Assembly (NCBI RefSeq): GCF_030056575.1
Contig: NZ_JASHHX010000012.1
Span: 1-64,000, forward strand
Reading direction: 5' to 3'
Source of the DNA: Rhodoblastus sp. 17X3
Lineage (GTDB): Bacteria > Pseudomonadota > Alphaproteobacteria > Rhizobiales > Beijerinckiaceae
Length of the DNA stretch: 64,000 nt
This document shows, piece by piece, positions 27,138 through 35,049 of the stretch. A program made the position numbers and the translations under genes. Positions within the stretch are counted from its first letter, which is position 1, and the number at the start of each line of letters is the position of its first letter. The notes under the pieces are model-generated. The model was not told the origin of the DNA. It saw nothing but the letters and a program-made list of their open reading frames with translations, and did not search any database.

Positions 27138-28208
27138 ATGCGAAATCGTTCCTTCCTCCGTTCGCTCGTTCTGGTCGGGTCGGCGCTTGCGCTGAGCGTC
27201 AGCGTCGCCGCCGCCGCGCCCAAGAAGGACTTCAAGGTCGGCTGGTCGATCTATGTCGGCTGGATGCCCTGGGGCTATGCCGCCGATTCCGGCATCGTCA
27301 AGAAATGGGCCGACAAATATGGCGTCACGATCGACGTCAAGCAGTTCAACGACTATGTCGAATCCATCAATCAATATACCGCCGGCGCCTATGACGCGGT
27401 GACGATCACCAATATGGACGCCTTGTCCATTCCGGCGGCGGGCGGCGTCGACACCACAGCGCTGATTGTGGGCGATTTCTCCAACGGCAATGACGCCGTC
27501 ATCCTCAAGAACAAGACCAAGTTGACCGACATCAAGGGCCAGAACGTCAATCTGGTCGAATTCTCGGTCTCGCATTACCTGCTCGCCCGCGCGCTCGAAA
27601 GCGTGAAGCTGGCTGAGAAGGATGTGAAGGTGGTCAACACTTCCGACGCTGACATGGCCGCCGCCTACAAGACGGCCGACGTCACCGCCGTCGCGACCTG
27701 GAACCCGATCGTCAGCGAAATCCTCAGTTCGCCCGACGCGCACAAGGTGTTCGATTCCTCGCAGATTCCCGGCGAAATCATGGACCTGATGGTCGTGAAC
27801 ACCGAGGTGGTGAAAGAGAATCCGGCCTTCGGCAAGGCTCTGGTCGGCATCTGGTATGAGACGCTGGCGAAGATGCTGGCCGACAACGCCGACGGCAAGG
27901 CCGCCAGGGAGGCGATGGCCAAGGCTTCGGGCACGGATCTCGCCGGCTTCAACGCCCAGCTCGCGGCGACGCGCCTGTTCGCCACGCCGAAGGAGGCCGC
28001 CGCCTTTACCGAGAGCAAGGACGTCGCGATCACCATGGACCGCGTGCGCAACTTCCTGTTCGCCAAGTCGCTGCTCGGCAAGGACGCGAAAAGCGCCGAC
28101 GCGGTGGGCATCGAACTGGCCGACAAGAAGGTTCTCGGCGACGCCAGGAACGTCAAGCTGCGCTTCGATCCGAGCTTCATGACGCTCGCCGCCCAAGGCA
28201 AGCTCTGA
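27138..28208 (+). CDS. ABC transporter substrate-binding protein of the guanidine/urea-carboxylase operon
   Basis: Periplasmic binding protein of the NrtA/TauA-like fold, in the subgroup found with so-called urea carboxylase genes. The signal peptide is MRNRSFLRSLVLVGSALALS with cleavage near AAA. The mature N-terminus FKVGWSIYVGWMPWGYA is characteristic of that subgroup. It has 356 aa. The ATG is 7 nt after GAGGGA, the site that the upstream platform can hide. Given the riboswitch, the ligand is more likely guanidinium or a derivative than urea. This is inference; binding residues are not identifiable by eye. Confidence 0.88.
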   Translation: MRNRSFLRSLVLVGSALALSVSVAAAAPKKDFKVGWSIYVGWMPWGYAADSGIVKKWADKYGVTIDVKQFNDYVESINQYTAGAYDAVTITNMDALSIPAAGGVDTTALIVGDFSNGNDAVILKNKTKLTDIKGQNVNLVEFSVSHYLLARALESVKLAEKDVKVVNTSDADMAAAYKTADVTAVATWNPIVSEILSSPDAHKVFDSSQIPGEIMDLMVVNTEVVKENPAFGKALVGIWYETLAKMLADNADGKAAREAMAKASGTDLAGFNAQLAATRLFATPKEAAAFTESKDVAITMDRVRNFLFAKSLLGKDAKSADAVGIELADKKVLGDARNVKLRFDPSFMTLAAQGKL

Positions 28209-28238
28209 TTCCATCGGCGCTTCAGCGCGAGGGCGAAC

Positions 28239-29057
28239 ATGCGTTTTCTCAACGTCAGACCCAATCGGGGTCAGGCCATGCTGCTGGCCGCGCTCCCCTT
28301 CGCGCTGACCTGCGGGGCCTATCTGCTGTTCTCGCATCTGAGGCTGGCGGAGAATCCCAACGACAAGCTCCTGCCCGCCGTCGGCTCCATGGTCGAGGCG
28401 GTCGGCAATCTGGCCTTTCATCCTGATCCGCGCACCGGCGTCTATATCTTCTGGGCGGATACGGCGGCGAGCCTCCAGCGCCTGCTGCTGGCGCTGGCCA
28501 TTTCGACCGCCGCCGCCGTCGTGCTTGGCGTCGCCATGGGCCTGCTGCCCCTGATGGGAGCCTTGCTTGGGCCGTTCGTCTCCGTCGTGTCGATGGCGCC
28601 GCCGCTGGCGCTGCTGCCGATCCTGTTCATCGTGATGGGGCTCGGCGAGGCGTCGAAGGTCGCGCTGATCGTGATAGGCTCGCTGCCATTCCTGGTGCGC
28701 GACCTCGCTCTGCGCGTTTCGGAATTGCCGCGCGAGCAATTCCTCAAGGCGCAGACGCTCGGCGCCTCGACCTGGCAGATCGCCCTGCGCGTCGTGCTGC
28801 CGCAAATGCTGCCGCGTCTGGTCGACGCCCTGCGGCTGACTCTCGGCCCGGCCTGGCTGTTCCTGATCGCCGCGGAGGCGATCGCCTCCGATTCCGGCCT
28901 CGGCTACCGCATCTTCCTCGTGCGGCGCTATCTCGCGATGGATGTGATCCTGCCCTATGTCGCCTGGATCACGCTGCTGGCCTTTCTCTCCGACGCCGCC
29001 CTGCGCTGGATCCAGACGCGCGCCTTCCCCTGGTTCGCCGCCGCGAGGGCCTCATGA
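28239..29057 (+). CDS. ABC transporter permease of the guanidine operon
   Basis: Inner-membrane permease of the nitrate/taurine type, 272 aa with about six to seven hydrophobic segments. The coupling loop EQFLKAQTLGASTWQIALRV holds the EAA-type motif that contacts the ATPase. Lone N- and C-terminal basic stretches fit the cytoplasm. It begins 30 nt after the binding-protein gene with GCGAGGGC as ribosome-binding site, and overlaps the ATPase gene by 4 nt. The partner proteins are encoded on either side, so together they form one importer. Confidence 0.9.
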   Translation: MRFLNVRPNRGQAMLLAALPFALTCGAYLLFSHLRLAENPNDKLLPAVGSMVEAVGNLAFHPDPRTGVYIFWADTAASLQRLLLALAISTAAAVVLGVAMGLLPLMGALLGPFVSVVSMAPPLALLPILFIVMGLGEASKVALIVIGSLPFLVRDLALRVSELPREQFLKAQTLGASTWQIALRVVLPQMLPRLVDALRLTLGPAWLFLIAAEAIASDSGLGYRIFLVRRYLAMDVILPYVAWITLLAFLSDAALRWIQTRAFPWFAAARAS

Positions 29058-29869
29058 GCTTCATCCAAGTCGAAAAGGTCTGGAAGGAATATGACGACCA
29101 GATCGTGCTCGAAGACCTGTCTTTCGAGATTGAGGCGCGCGCTTTCCTGATGCTGGTCGGCCCCTCGGGCTGCGGCAAGACGACTTTCCTGCGCATGCTG
29201 CTCGGCGAGGAAGCGCCGACGCGCGGGCGCATCCTTATCGACGGCAAGCCGCTGGTCGCGGAGCCGGACAGCGATCGCGGCGTGGTGTTCCAGCGCTATT
29301 CGGTCTTTCCGCATCTCACCGCGCTGCGCAATGTGATGTTTGGCGCGGAACTGGCGCAGGCGCCTCTGCTTGGCCGCCTGTTCGGGGCGAAGCGCCGTGC
29401 GGTCGAGGACAAGGCGCGCGTTTTGCTCGCCGAGGTCGGCCTCGCCGGCTCGGAAGACAAATATCCCGCCGCGCTGTCCGGCGGCATGCAGCAGCGCCTC
29501 GCGCTCGCGCAGGCCCTGATGCGGCGCCCGAAAGTGCTGCTGCTCGACGAGCCCTTCGGCGCGCTTGACCCCGGCATCCGTTCCGACATCCAGGCGCTGA
29601 TGAAGCGCTTGTGGAACGAGACGCACCTGACCGTGGTGATGGTGACGCACGACCTGCCCGAAGCCTTCCGGCTCGGCACGCGCATCCTCGCCTTCGAGCG
29701 CAGCCGCAATCGCCCGGAGGAGCGCGCGCGCTATGGCGCGGGCATCGCCAAGGACATCGAGATCTGGCCGCCGCGCATCGCGGGCGGCAAACCCTTCACC
29801 AGCCCCGGCCGGGACGACCCGGCCGCCAGAGGGGCAGAACCGGGACGGCCCGGGCTTCAAGCCTCGTGA
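29054..29869 (+). CDS. ABC transporter ATP-binding protein of the guanidine operon
   Basis: ATPase subunit of the importer, 271 aa. Walker A is GPSGCGKTT, the signature is LSGGMQQRLALAQAL and Walker B is VLLLDEPFGALD, followed by the switch His in VTHDLPEAF. The Q-loop (VVFQRYSVFPHLTAL) is also intact. The C-terminal tail of ~40 residues after the core is Gly/Pro/Arg-rich and probably unstructured. It is coupled to the permease by an ATGA overlap. Confidence 0.92.
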   Translation: MSFIQVEKVWKEYDDQIVLEDLSFEIEARAFLMLVGPSGCGKTTFLRMLLGEEAPTRGRILIDGKPLVAEPDSDRGVVFQRYSVFPHLTALRNVMFGAELAQAPLLGRLFGAKRRAVEDKARVLLAEVGLAGSEDKYPAALSGGMQQRLALAQALMRRPKVLLLDEPFGALDPGIRSDIQALMKRLWNETHLTVVMVTHDLPEAFRLGTRILAFERSRNRPEERARYGAGIAKDIEIWPPRIAGGKPFTSPGRDDPAARGAEPGRPGLQAS

Positions 29870-29878
29870 GGAAAGGTC

Positions 29879-30694
29879 ATGGTTCTCACCGAAGAGCAGA
29901 AGGCGGAAATCGCCGTCAACCGCGCCCATTATGAAAAGCTCAAGGCGGCGGGGCAGGGCGCCGCGCCGCGCGCCTTGCCGGAGCTGACGAAAAAGGACGG
30001 CGCGCCAGTAGCTGCGGATAAGGTCATCGCGCGCGAAAAAATTCCCGGCGGCTGGTATTGGCATGGGCGGATCGCACGCGGCGAAACCCTGCGCCTGTTC
30101 AACGCCGATGGCCGCTCCTCGGCTTCCGTCGTCGCCTGGAACGCGCAGGACGTCTCCGAGCGCATCAATCACGCCGACAGCGTGAAGGTGCAATGGAGCG
30201 CCGCCTTGCGCAAAGGCCGGCTCATCCTGTCCGACATGGGCAAGGTGGTCTTTTCGATCGTCGAGGACAGCAGCGGCGCGCATGACGCTCTGGTCGGCGG
30301 CTCGACGGCGGCCTCCAATGCGAAAAAATATGGCGGCGATTTCCGCAACACGCGCGACAATTTCATCCTCGCCGCCGGCAAGCTCGGCTTTTCCCGCGCG
30401 GACATTCCGCAGCCGGTGAGTTTTTTCGCGCCCGTCGATGTCGACCCGCAAGGCCGCTTCGTCTGGAACGAAGCGAAGCGCGCGAAAGGCGATTTTGTCG
30501 ATCTGCGCGCGGAAATGGACCTACTCGTCGCGATTTCCAACTGCCCGCATCCGCTCGATCCCGCGCCGGAATACGCGCCGGGGCCGCTGGAGCTGACGCG
30601 CTTCCGCATTCCGGTCGCGGCGGATGATTTCTGCCGCTCCGGCAGCGCGGAAAGCATCCGCGCCTTCGAAAACAACGCCGCCGCTTTGGCCTGA
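29879..30694 (+). CDS. DUF1989 protein, probable carboxyguanidine deiminase subunit (UAAP1-type)
   Basis: One of two DUF1989 proteins of the operon, formerly called urea-amidolyase-associated proteins and now known in related operons as subunits of carboxyguanidine deiminase (CgdAB). That enzyme turns carboxyguanidine into allophanate and ammonia. Family marks are WYWHGRIARGETLRLFN, RLILSDMGKVVFSIVED and the Cys-containing ISNCPHPLDPAPEYAPGP. The 271-aa protein has an N-terminal extension of ~45 residues. GAGGAAAGG precedes the ATG. Which of this and the next gene is CgdA or CgdB I cannot state. The role rests on gene neighbourhood and the riboswitch. Confidence 0.82.
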   Translation: MVLTEEQKAEIAVNRAHYEKLKAAGQGAAPRALPELTKKDGAPVAADKVIAREKIPGGWYWHGRIARGETLRLFNADGRSSASVVAWNAQDVSERINHADSVKVQWSAALRKGRLILSDMGKVVFSIVEDSSGAHDALVGGSTAASNAKKYGGDFRNTRDNFILAAGKLGFSRADIPQPVSFFAPVDVDPQGRFVWNEAKRAKGDFVDLRAEMDLLVAISNCPHPLDPAPEYAPGPLELTRFRIPVAADDFCRSGSAESIRAFENNAAALA

Positions 30695-30705
30695 GGGAGG
30701 GGAAA

Positions 30706-31359
30706 ATGAGCCAGTTCACCTGCGTCCCGGCCGCGCGCGACGCCGCCGACGCCGTTTATGATTTCGAAATCCCCGCCCAAAAACCCTGGTCGCATGTCGT
30801 GCGCAAGGGGCAGACCTTGCGCATCGTCGACAGCTATGGCCAGCAGGCCGTGGACACCCTGTTCTATCGCGCCGACGATTTCGCCGAGCGCTACAGCGCT
30901 CAGGATACCTTGCGCGAACAGGGCTCGGCCTATGTCGTCGAGGGCACGCGGCTGATCTCCAGCGAAGGCCGCGTGATGGCGCGCATCGTCGCCAATACCG
31001 GCGGCGCGCATGACACCTCGGCGGGGGCCTGCTCCTGCGAAAGCAACACCGTGCGCTTCGGCCATCATGTGAAATACCAGCACGCCTGCCGCGAGAATTT
31101 CGTCATCGAAGTGACGAAGCACGGCATGAGCAAGCGCGACATTCCGCCCAATATCAATTTCTTCATGAATGTGCCGGTCGAGCCGGGCGGCAATCTCGCC
31201 ATCGTCGATGGCGAGTCGAAGCCCGGCGATTATGTCGAGCTGGTCGCGGAAATGGACATTCTCTGCGTCATTTCCAACTGCCCGCAGATCAACAATCCCT
31301 GCAACGGCTTCCATCCGACGCCGGTGCGGGTGTTGATCTGGGACGTCGCGGAGGCCTGA
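30706..31359 (+). CDS. DUF1989 protein, probable carboxyguanidine deiminase subunit (UAAP2-type)
   Basis: Second DUF1989 protein, 217 aa, lying 11 nt after the first. Shared marks are HVVRKGQTLRIVDSYGQQAV, ERYSAQDTLR, GACSCESNTVRFG, NINFFMNVPVEP and the closing ISNCPQINNPCNGFHPTPV. The His, Glu and Cys in these motifs are candidate metal or catalytic residues. It differs enough from its neighbour to be a true partner, not a recent duplicate. The expected complex is a heteromer acting between the carboxylase and allophanate hydrolase. Confidence 0.84.
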   Translation: MSQFTCVPAARDAADAVYDFEIPAQKPWSHVVRKGQTLRIVDSYGQQAVDTLFYRADDFAERYSAQDTLREQGSAYVVEGTRLISSEGRVMARIVANTGGAHDTSAGACSCESNTVRFGHHVKYQHACRENFVIEVTKHGMSKRDIPPNINFFMNVPVEPGGNLAIVDGESKPGDYVELVAEMDILCVISNCPQINNPCNGFHPTPVRVLIWDVAEA

Positions 31360-31360
31360 C

Positions 31361-31491
31361 GCCGGTTCTCGCTTGCGAGAGCCGGCTAGGAGCGAATGCC
31401 GATAGGGCGTCGCCTGACGCCCGTCCGAAGACGGGCTGTTGGCCGAGCAAATGCGAGGGATTCGTAGATCGCGACACGTCGCGATCTACGA
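31361..31491 (+). other. Intercistronic region with four consecutive hairpins
   Basis: The gap before the carboxylase gene can fold into a chain of hairpins. A 12-bp stem lies at 31361-31372/31375-31386 (one G-U pair, 2-nt loop). GGGCGTC/GACGCCC (31405-31422) and CCCGTC/GACGGG (31420-31435) overlap and may alternate. A perfect 14-bp stem, TCGTAGATCGCGAC/GTCGCGATCTACGA, spans 31462-31491 and ends 12 nt before the ATG. No T-run follows any of them, so they look like mRNA-processing, stability or translation-control elements rather than terminators. Confidence 0.65.
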
Positions 31492-31503
31492 GAAAGGATA
31501 AGA

Positions 31504-34500
31504 ATGTTCCACAAAGTTCTGATCGCCAACCGGGGCGAGATCGTCGGCCGGATCGGGCGGACCTTGCGCAAGATGGGCGTCAAGAGCGTCGCCGTCTATT
31601 CCGACGCCGACCGCTTCGCGCGGCCCGTGCTCGACGCCGACGAGGCGGTGAGGCTCGGCCCGGCGCCCGCGAGCGAAAGCTATCTGCGGATCGACGCCAT
31701 CCTCGACGCCTGCCGCAGGACTGGAGCGCAGGCGGTCCATCCGGGCTATGGCTTCCTCTCGGAAAATGTCGGCTTCGCGGAACAGCTCGCCGCCGAAGGA
31801 ATCGCCTTCATCGGTCCGCGCCCCGAACATTTGCGCGCTTTCGGCCTCAAGCACACGGCGCGCGAGATCGCCCAGGCCAGCGGCGTCCCGCTGCTGCCCG
31901 GCTCGGGCCTACTCGACAATGTCGAACAGGCGCTGGTGGAGGCCGAGCGCATTTCCTATCCGGTCATGCTGAAAAGCACGGCGGGCGGCGGCGGCATCGG
32001 CATGCAACTCTGCGAGGGGCCTGAATCCCTGCGCGAAAAATTCGAGAGCGTGCAGCGCACGGCGCGGGCGGGCTTCGGCGACGCCCGCCTTTATCTCGAA
32101 CGCTTCGTCGCGCGGGCGCGCCATGTCGAGGTGCAGATTTTCGGCGACGGCAAGGGCCGCGTCGTCGCGCTCGGCGAGCGCGATTGCTCGCTCCAGCGCC
32201 GCAATCAGAAAGTGCTGGAAGAAACGCCGCCGCCGGGCCTTTCCGACGACATGCGCCGGCGCCTGCGCGAGGCGGCCATCGCGCTCGGCCGCAGCGTGAA
32301 TTACGAATCCGCCGGCACGGTGGAGTTCATTTATGACGTCGCGCGGCAGGACTTCTCCTTCCTGGAGGTCAACACGCGGCTGCAGGTCGAGCATCCCGTC
32401 ACCGAAAGCGTCTTTGGCGTCGATTTGGTGGAATGGATGATCCGGCAGGCGGCGGGCGAGGACGTGCTGGCGAAGGCGGACCAGTTGGCCCCGCAGGGCG
32501 CGGCGATGGAAGTCCGCATCTATGCGGAAAATCCCGCCGCCGGCTTTCGTCCCAGCGCGGGCCTGCTCACGGAGGTGGAATTCCCGTCCGACGCGCGGGT
32601 GGACGGCTGGATCGAAAAGGGCGCCGAGGTCACGGCCAATTACGACCCGATGCTCGCCAAGGTCATCGTGCATGGCGCGACCCGCGACGAGGCGCTGGCG
32701 AACATGCGCGCCGCTTTGGCGAAGACCCGGATCAGCGGCATTGAGACCAATCTTTCCTATCTGCGGGCCATCGTCGCATCGGAGTTTTTCGCGCGCGGCG
32801 AAGTCGCGACCAATGTGCTGCCGCATTTCGCCTTTGCGCCGCGCTCGATCGACGTGCTCAGCCCCGGCGCGCAATCGACGGTGCAGGAATTGCCGGGCCG
32901 CCTCGGCCTGTGGGACGTCGGCGTGCCGCCGAGCGGACCTATGGATGAGAAGAGCTTTCGTCTCGCCAATCGCGTCGTCGGAAATGAAGAAACGACGACG
33001 GCGCTGGAACTGACGGCGCGCGGCCCGGTGTTGCGCTTCAATGTCGACGCCTTGTTCGCGCTGGTCGGCGCGCGCATGAAGGCGAGGCTCGATGGCGTCG
33101 AGGTTGCGAACAATGCGCCCATCGAGGCGCGGGCGGGGCAGGTTCTGGAACTCGGCGCCGTCGAGGGGCCGGGCCTTCGGACTTATCTGGCCTTGCGCGG
33201 CGGCTTCGACGCGCCGGAATTTCTGGGCTCGCGCGCGACCTTCACGCTCGGCGGCTTCGGCGGCCATGCGACGGGCGCGCTGAAGGCGGGCGACGTCCTG
33301 CATATTGGCGGCAAGGCCGGCGCCGCGCCGCGCGCGCTCACGCCGGACGAGGCCCCCGCGCTGACCCATGACTGGCGCTTGTCCGTGGTTTATGGCCCGC
33401 ATGGCGCGCCGGATTTCTTCCTCGACGAAGACATCGAGACGCTGTTCTCCGCCGAATATGAAGTCCATTTCAATTCGGCGCGCACGGGCGTGCGGCTCAC
33501 CGGCCCCAAGCCGAACTGGGCGCGGCGCGACGGCGGCGAGGCGGGCCTGCACCCGTCCAATATTCACGACAACGCCTATGCCGTGGGCTCGATCGACTTC
33601 ACCGGCGACATGCCGATCATTCTCGGTCCCGACGGCCCGAGCCTCGGCGGTTTCGTCTGCCCGGCGGTCACCGCGCGGGAGGACATGTGGAAGCTTGGCC
33701 AGCTTAAGCCCGGCGACAAATTGCGCTTCGTCGCGGTCGCGCGGGCGGGCGATCCCGTCGCGGGTCCGACCGTGCTCCGCGCCCCGAAGGAGCTGGGCTC
33801 GCCCATCGTCGGGCGCGACGAAACCGCGCCCGTGCCGGTGGTTTACCGCCGCAGCGGCGACGACAACCTGCTGGTCGAATATGGCGCGATGACGCTCGAC
33901 ATCGGCCTGCGCATGCGTGTGAACCTGCTGGCGCAGGCCGTGCGGGCGGCCGGTCTGCCCGGTCTGGTCGACATGACGCCGGGCATTCGCTCGCTGCAGA
34001 TCCACTACGACGGAACGCGGCTGTCCCGGCATAAGCTGCTCGACGCCCTGCGCGAGATCGAAACTGCGCTGCCCTCCATCGAGCGCATGAAAGCGCCGAG
34101 CCGGATCGTGCATCTGCCCTTGTCGTGGAACGATCCGCAGGCGGAACTCGCCATGCGCAAATATCAGGAGCTGGTGCGCCCCAACGCGCCCTGGTGTCCG
34201 TCGAATATCGAATTCATCCGCCGCATCAACGGCCTCGACGACGAGGCGGCGGTGAAGAACATCATCTTCGACGCCTCCTATCTGGTGCTGGGCCTCGGCG
34301 ACGTCTATCTCGGCGCGCCGGTGGCGACGCCGGTCGATCCGCGCCACCGGCTGGTGACGACGAAATATAATCCGGCGCGCACCTGGACGCCGGAGAATGC
34401 GGTCGGCATCGGCGGCGCCTATATGTGCGTCTATGGCATGGAGGGCCCGGGCGGCTATCAGCTGTTCGGCCGCACCATCCAGATGTGGAACAGCTGGCGC

Positions 34501-35049
34501 CGCACGCGCGAGTTTGCGCCCGGCACGCCCTGGCTGCTGCGCTTCTTCGACCAGATCCGCTTCTTCCCGGTCAGCGCCGAGGAATTGCTGGAAGCCCGCG
34601 CCGCCTTCCCGCATGGCGGCTATCCGGTGAAGATCGAGGAGACGGAATTTTCCTACGGCGACTACACGGCCTTTCTGGCGCGCGAGGCGGCGGGCATCAC
34701 CGCCTTCAAGAGCCGCCAGCAGGCGGCGTTCGAGACCGAGCGCCAGCGCTGGCGCGACATGAAGATCGACGAGGCGCCGCTGGATGACGCCGCCGCCGCG
34801 CTCGGTTCCGGCGGCGAGGTTCCCGACGGCTGCGTCGGCCAGTTCAGCGAGGCGCCGGGCAATGTCTGGAAGCTGATGGTCGAGGAAGGCGCCCATGTCG
34901 AAATCGGCCAGACCCTGGTCGTGATCGAGTCGATGAAAATGGAGATTTCCATCGCGGCGACGGCGCGCGGCATCGTGCGCGCGATTCAGGCCAGGCCGGG
35001 CCAGACCCTGCGCGCCGGCGATCTGGTCTGCGCTTTGGAGGAAGTTTGA
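31504..35049 (+). CDS. Biotin-dependent carboxylase, probable guanidine carboxylase (annotated urea carboxylase)
   Basis: 1181-aa ATP- and biotin-dependent carboxylase. An N-terminal biotin carboxylase (about 1-450) has FHKVLIANRGEIVGRI, the glycine loop KSTAGGGGIGMQL, and EVNTRLQVEHPVTE. A carboxyltransferase built of KipA/KipI-like halves (about 460-1060) has GPMDEKSFRLANR, GPHGAPDFF and VDMTPGIRSLQIHYD. A C-terminal biotinyl domain carries ESMKME with Lys1145. Urea carboxylase and guanidine carboxylase share this architecture. The guanidine-I riboswitch and two DUF1989 genes favour guanidine as substrate, giving carboxyguanidine. AAAGGA precedes the ATG, and the gene overlaps allophanate hydrolase by 4 nt. 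Confidence 0.9.
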   Translation: MFHKVLIANRGEIVGRIGRTLRKMGVKSVAVYSDADRFARPVLDADEAVRLGPAPASESYLRIDAILDACRRTGAQAVHPGYGFLSENVGFAEQLAAEGIAFIGPRPEHLRAFGLKHTAREIAQASGVPLLPGSGLLDNVEQALVEAERISYPVMLKSTAGGGGIGMQLCEGPESLREKFESVQRTARAGFGDARLYLERFVARARHVEVQIFGDGKGRVVALGERDCSLQRRNQKVLEETPPPGLSDDMRRRLREAAIALGRSVNYESAGTVEFIYDVARQDFSFLEVNTRLQVEHPVTESVFGVDLVEWMIRQAAGEDVLAKADQLAPQGAAMEVRIYAENPAAGFRPSAGLLTEVEFPSDARVDGWIEKGAEVTANYDPMLAKVIVHGATRDEALANMRAALAKTRISGIETNLSYLRAIVASEFFARGEVATNVLPHFAFAPRSIDVLSPGAQSTVQELPGRLGLWDVGVPPSGPMDEKSFRLANRVVGNEETTTALELTARGPVLRFNVDALFALVGARMKARLDGVEVANNAPIEARAGQVLELGAVEGPGLRTYLALRGGFDAPEFLGSRATFTLGGFGGHATGALKAGDVLHIGGKAGAAPRALTPDEAPALTHDWRLSVVYGPHGAPDFFLDEDIETLFSAEYEVHFNSARTGVRLTGPKPNWARRDGGEAGLHPSNIHDNAYAVGSIDFTGDMPIILGPDGPSLGGFVCPAVTAREDMWKLGQLKPGDKLRFVAVARAGDPVAGPTVLRAPKELGSPIVGRDETAPVPVVYRRSGDDNLLVEYGAMTLDIGLRMRVNLLAQAVRAAGLPGLVDMTPGIRSLQIHYDGTRLSRHKLLDALREIETALPSIERMKAPSRIVHLPLSWNDPQAELAMRKYQELVRPNAPWCPSNIEFIRRINGLDDEAAVKNIIFDASYLVLGLGDVYLGAPVATPVDPRHRLVTTKYNPARTWTPENAVGIGGAYMCVYGMEGPGGYQLFGRTIQMWNSWRRTREFAPGTPWLLRFFDQIRFFPVSAEELLEARAAFPHGGYPVKIEETEFSYGDYTAFLAREAAGITAFKSRQQAAFETERQRWRDMKIDEAPLDDAAAALGSGGEVPDGCVGQFSEAPGNVWKLMVEEGAHVEIGQTLVVIESMKMEISIAATARGIVRAIQARPGQTLRAGDLVCALEEV

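Noticed and set aside
26961-28805. 614-codon antisense open frame across the riboswitch and transporter
   Set aside because: It runs antisense over a conserved RNA element and two clear transporter genes, and the product has no domain character.
31462-31491. Guanidine-II riboswitch in the carboxylase leader
   Set aside because: The long palindrome has ACAC/ACGT at its tip, but the class needs two hairpins with ACGR loops. Only one fits loosely and the stem is far too long.
31909-34896. 995-codon open frame antisense to the carboxylase gene
   Set aside because: It mirrors a GC-rich gene whose codon pattern keeps the opposite strand open. The translation is Arg/His/Ala-rich without domains, and the plus-strand enzyme is unmistakable.
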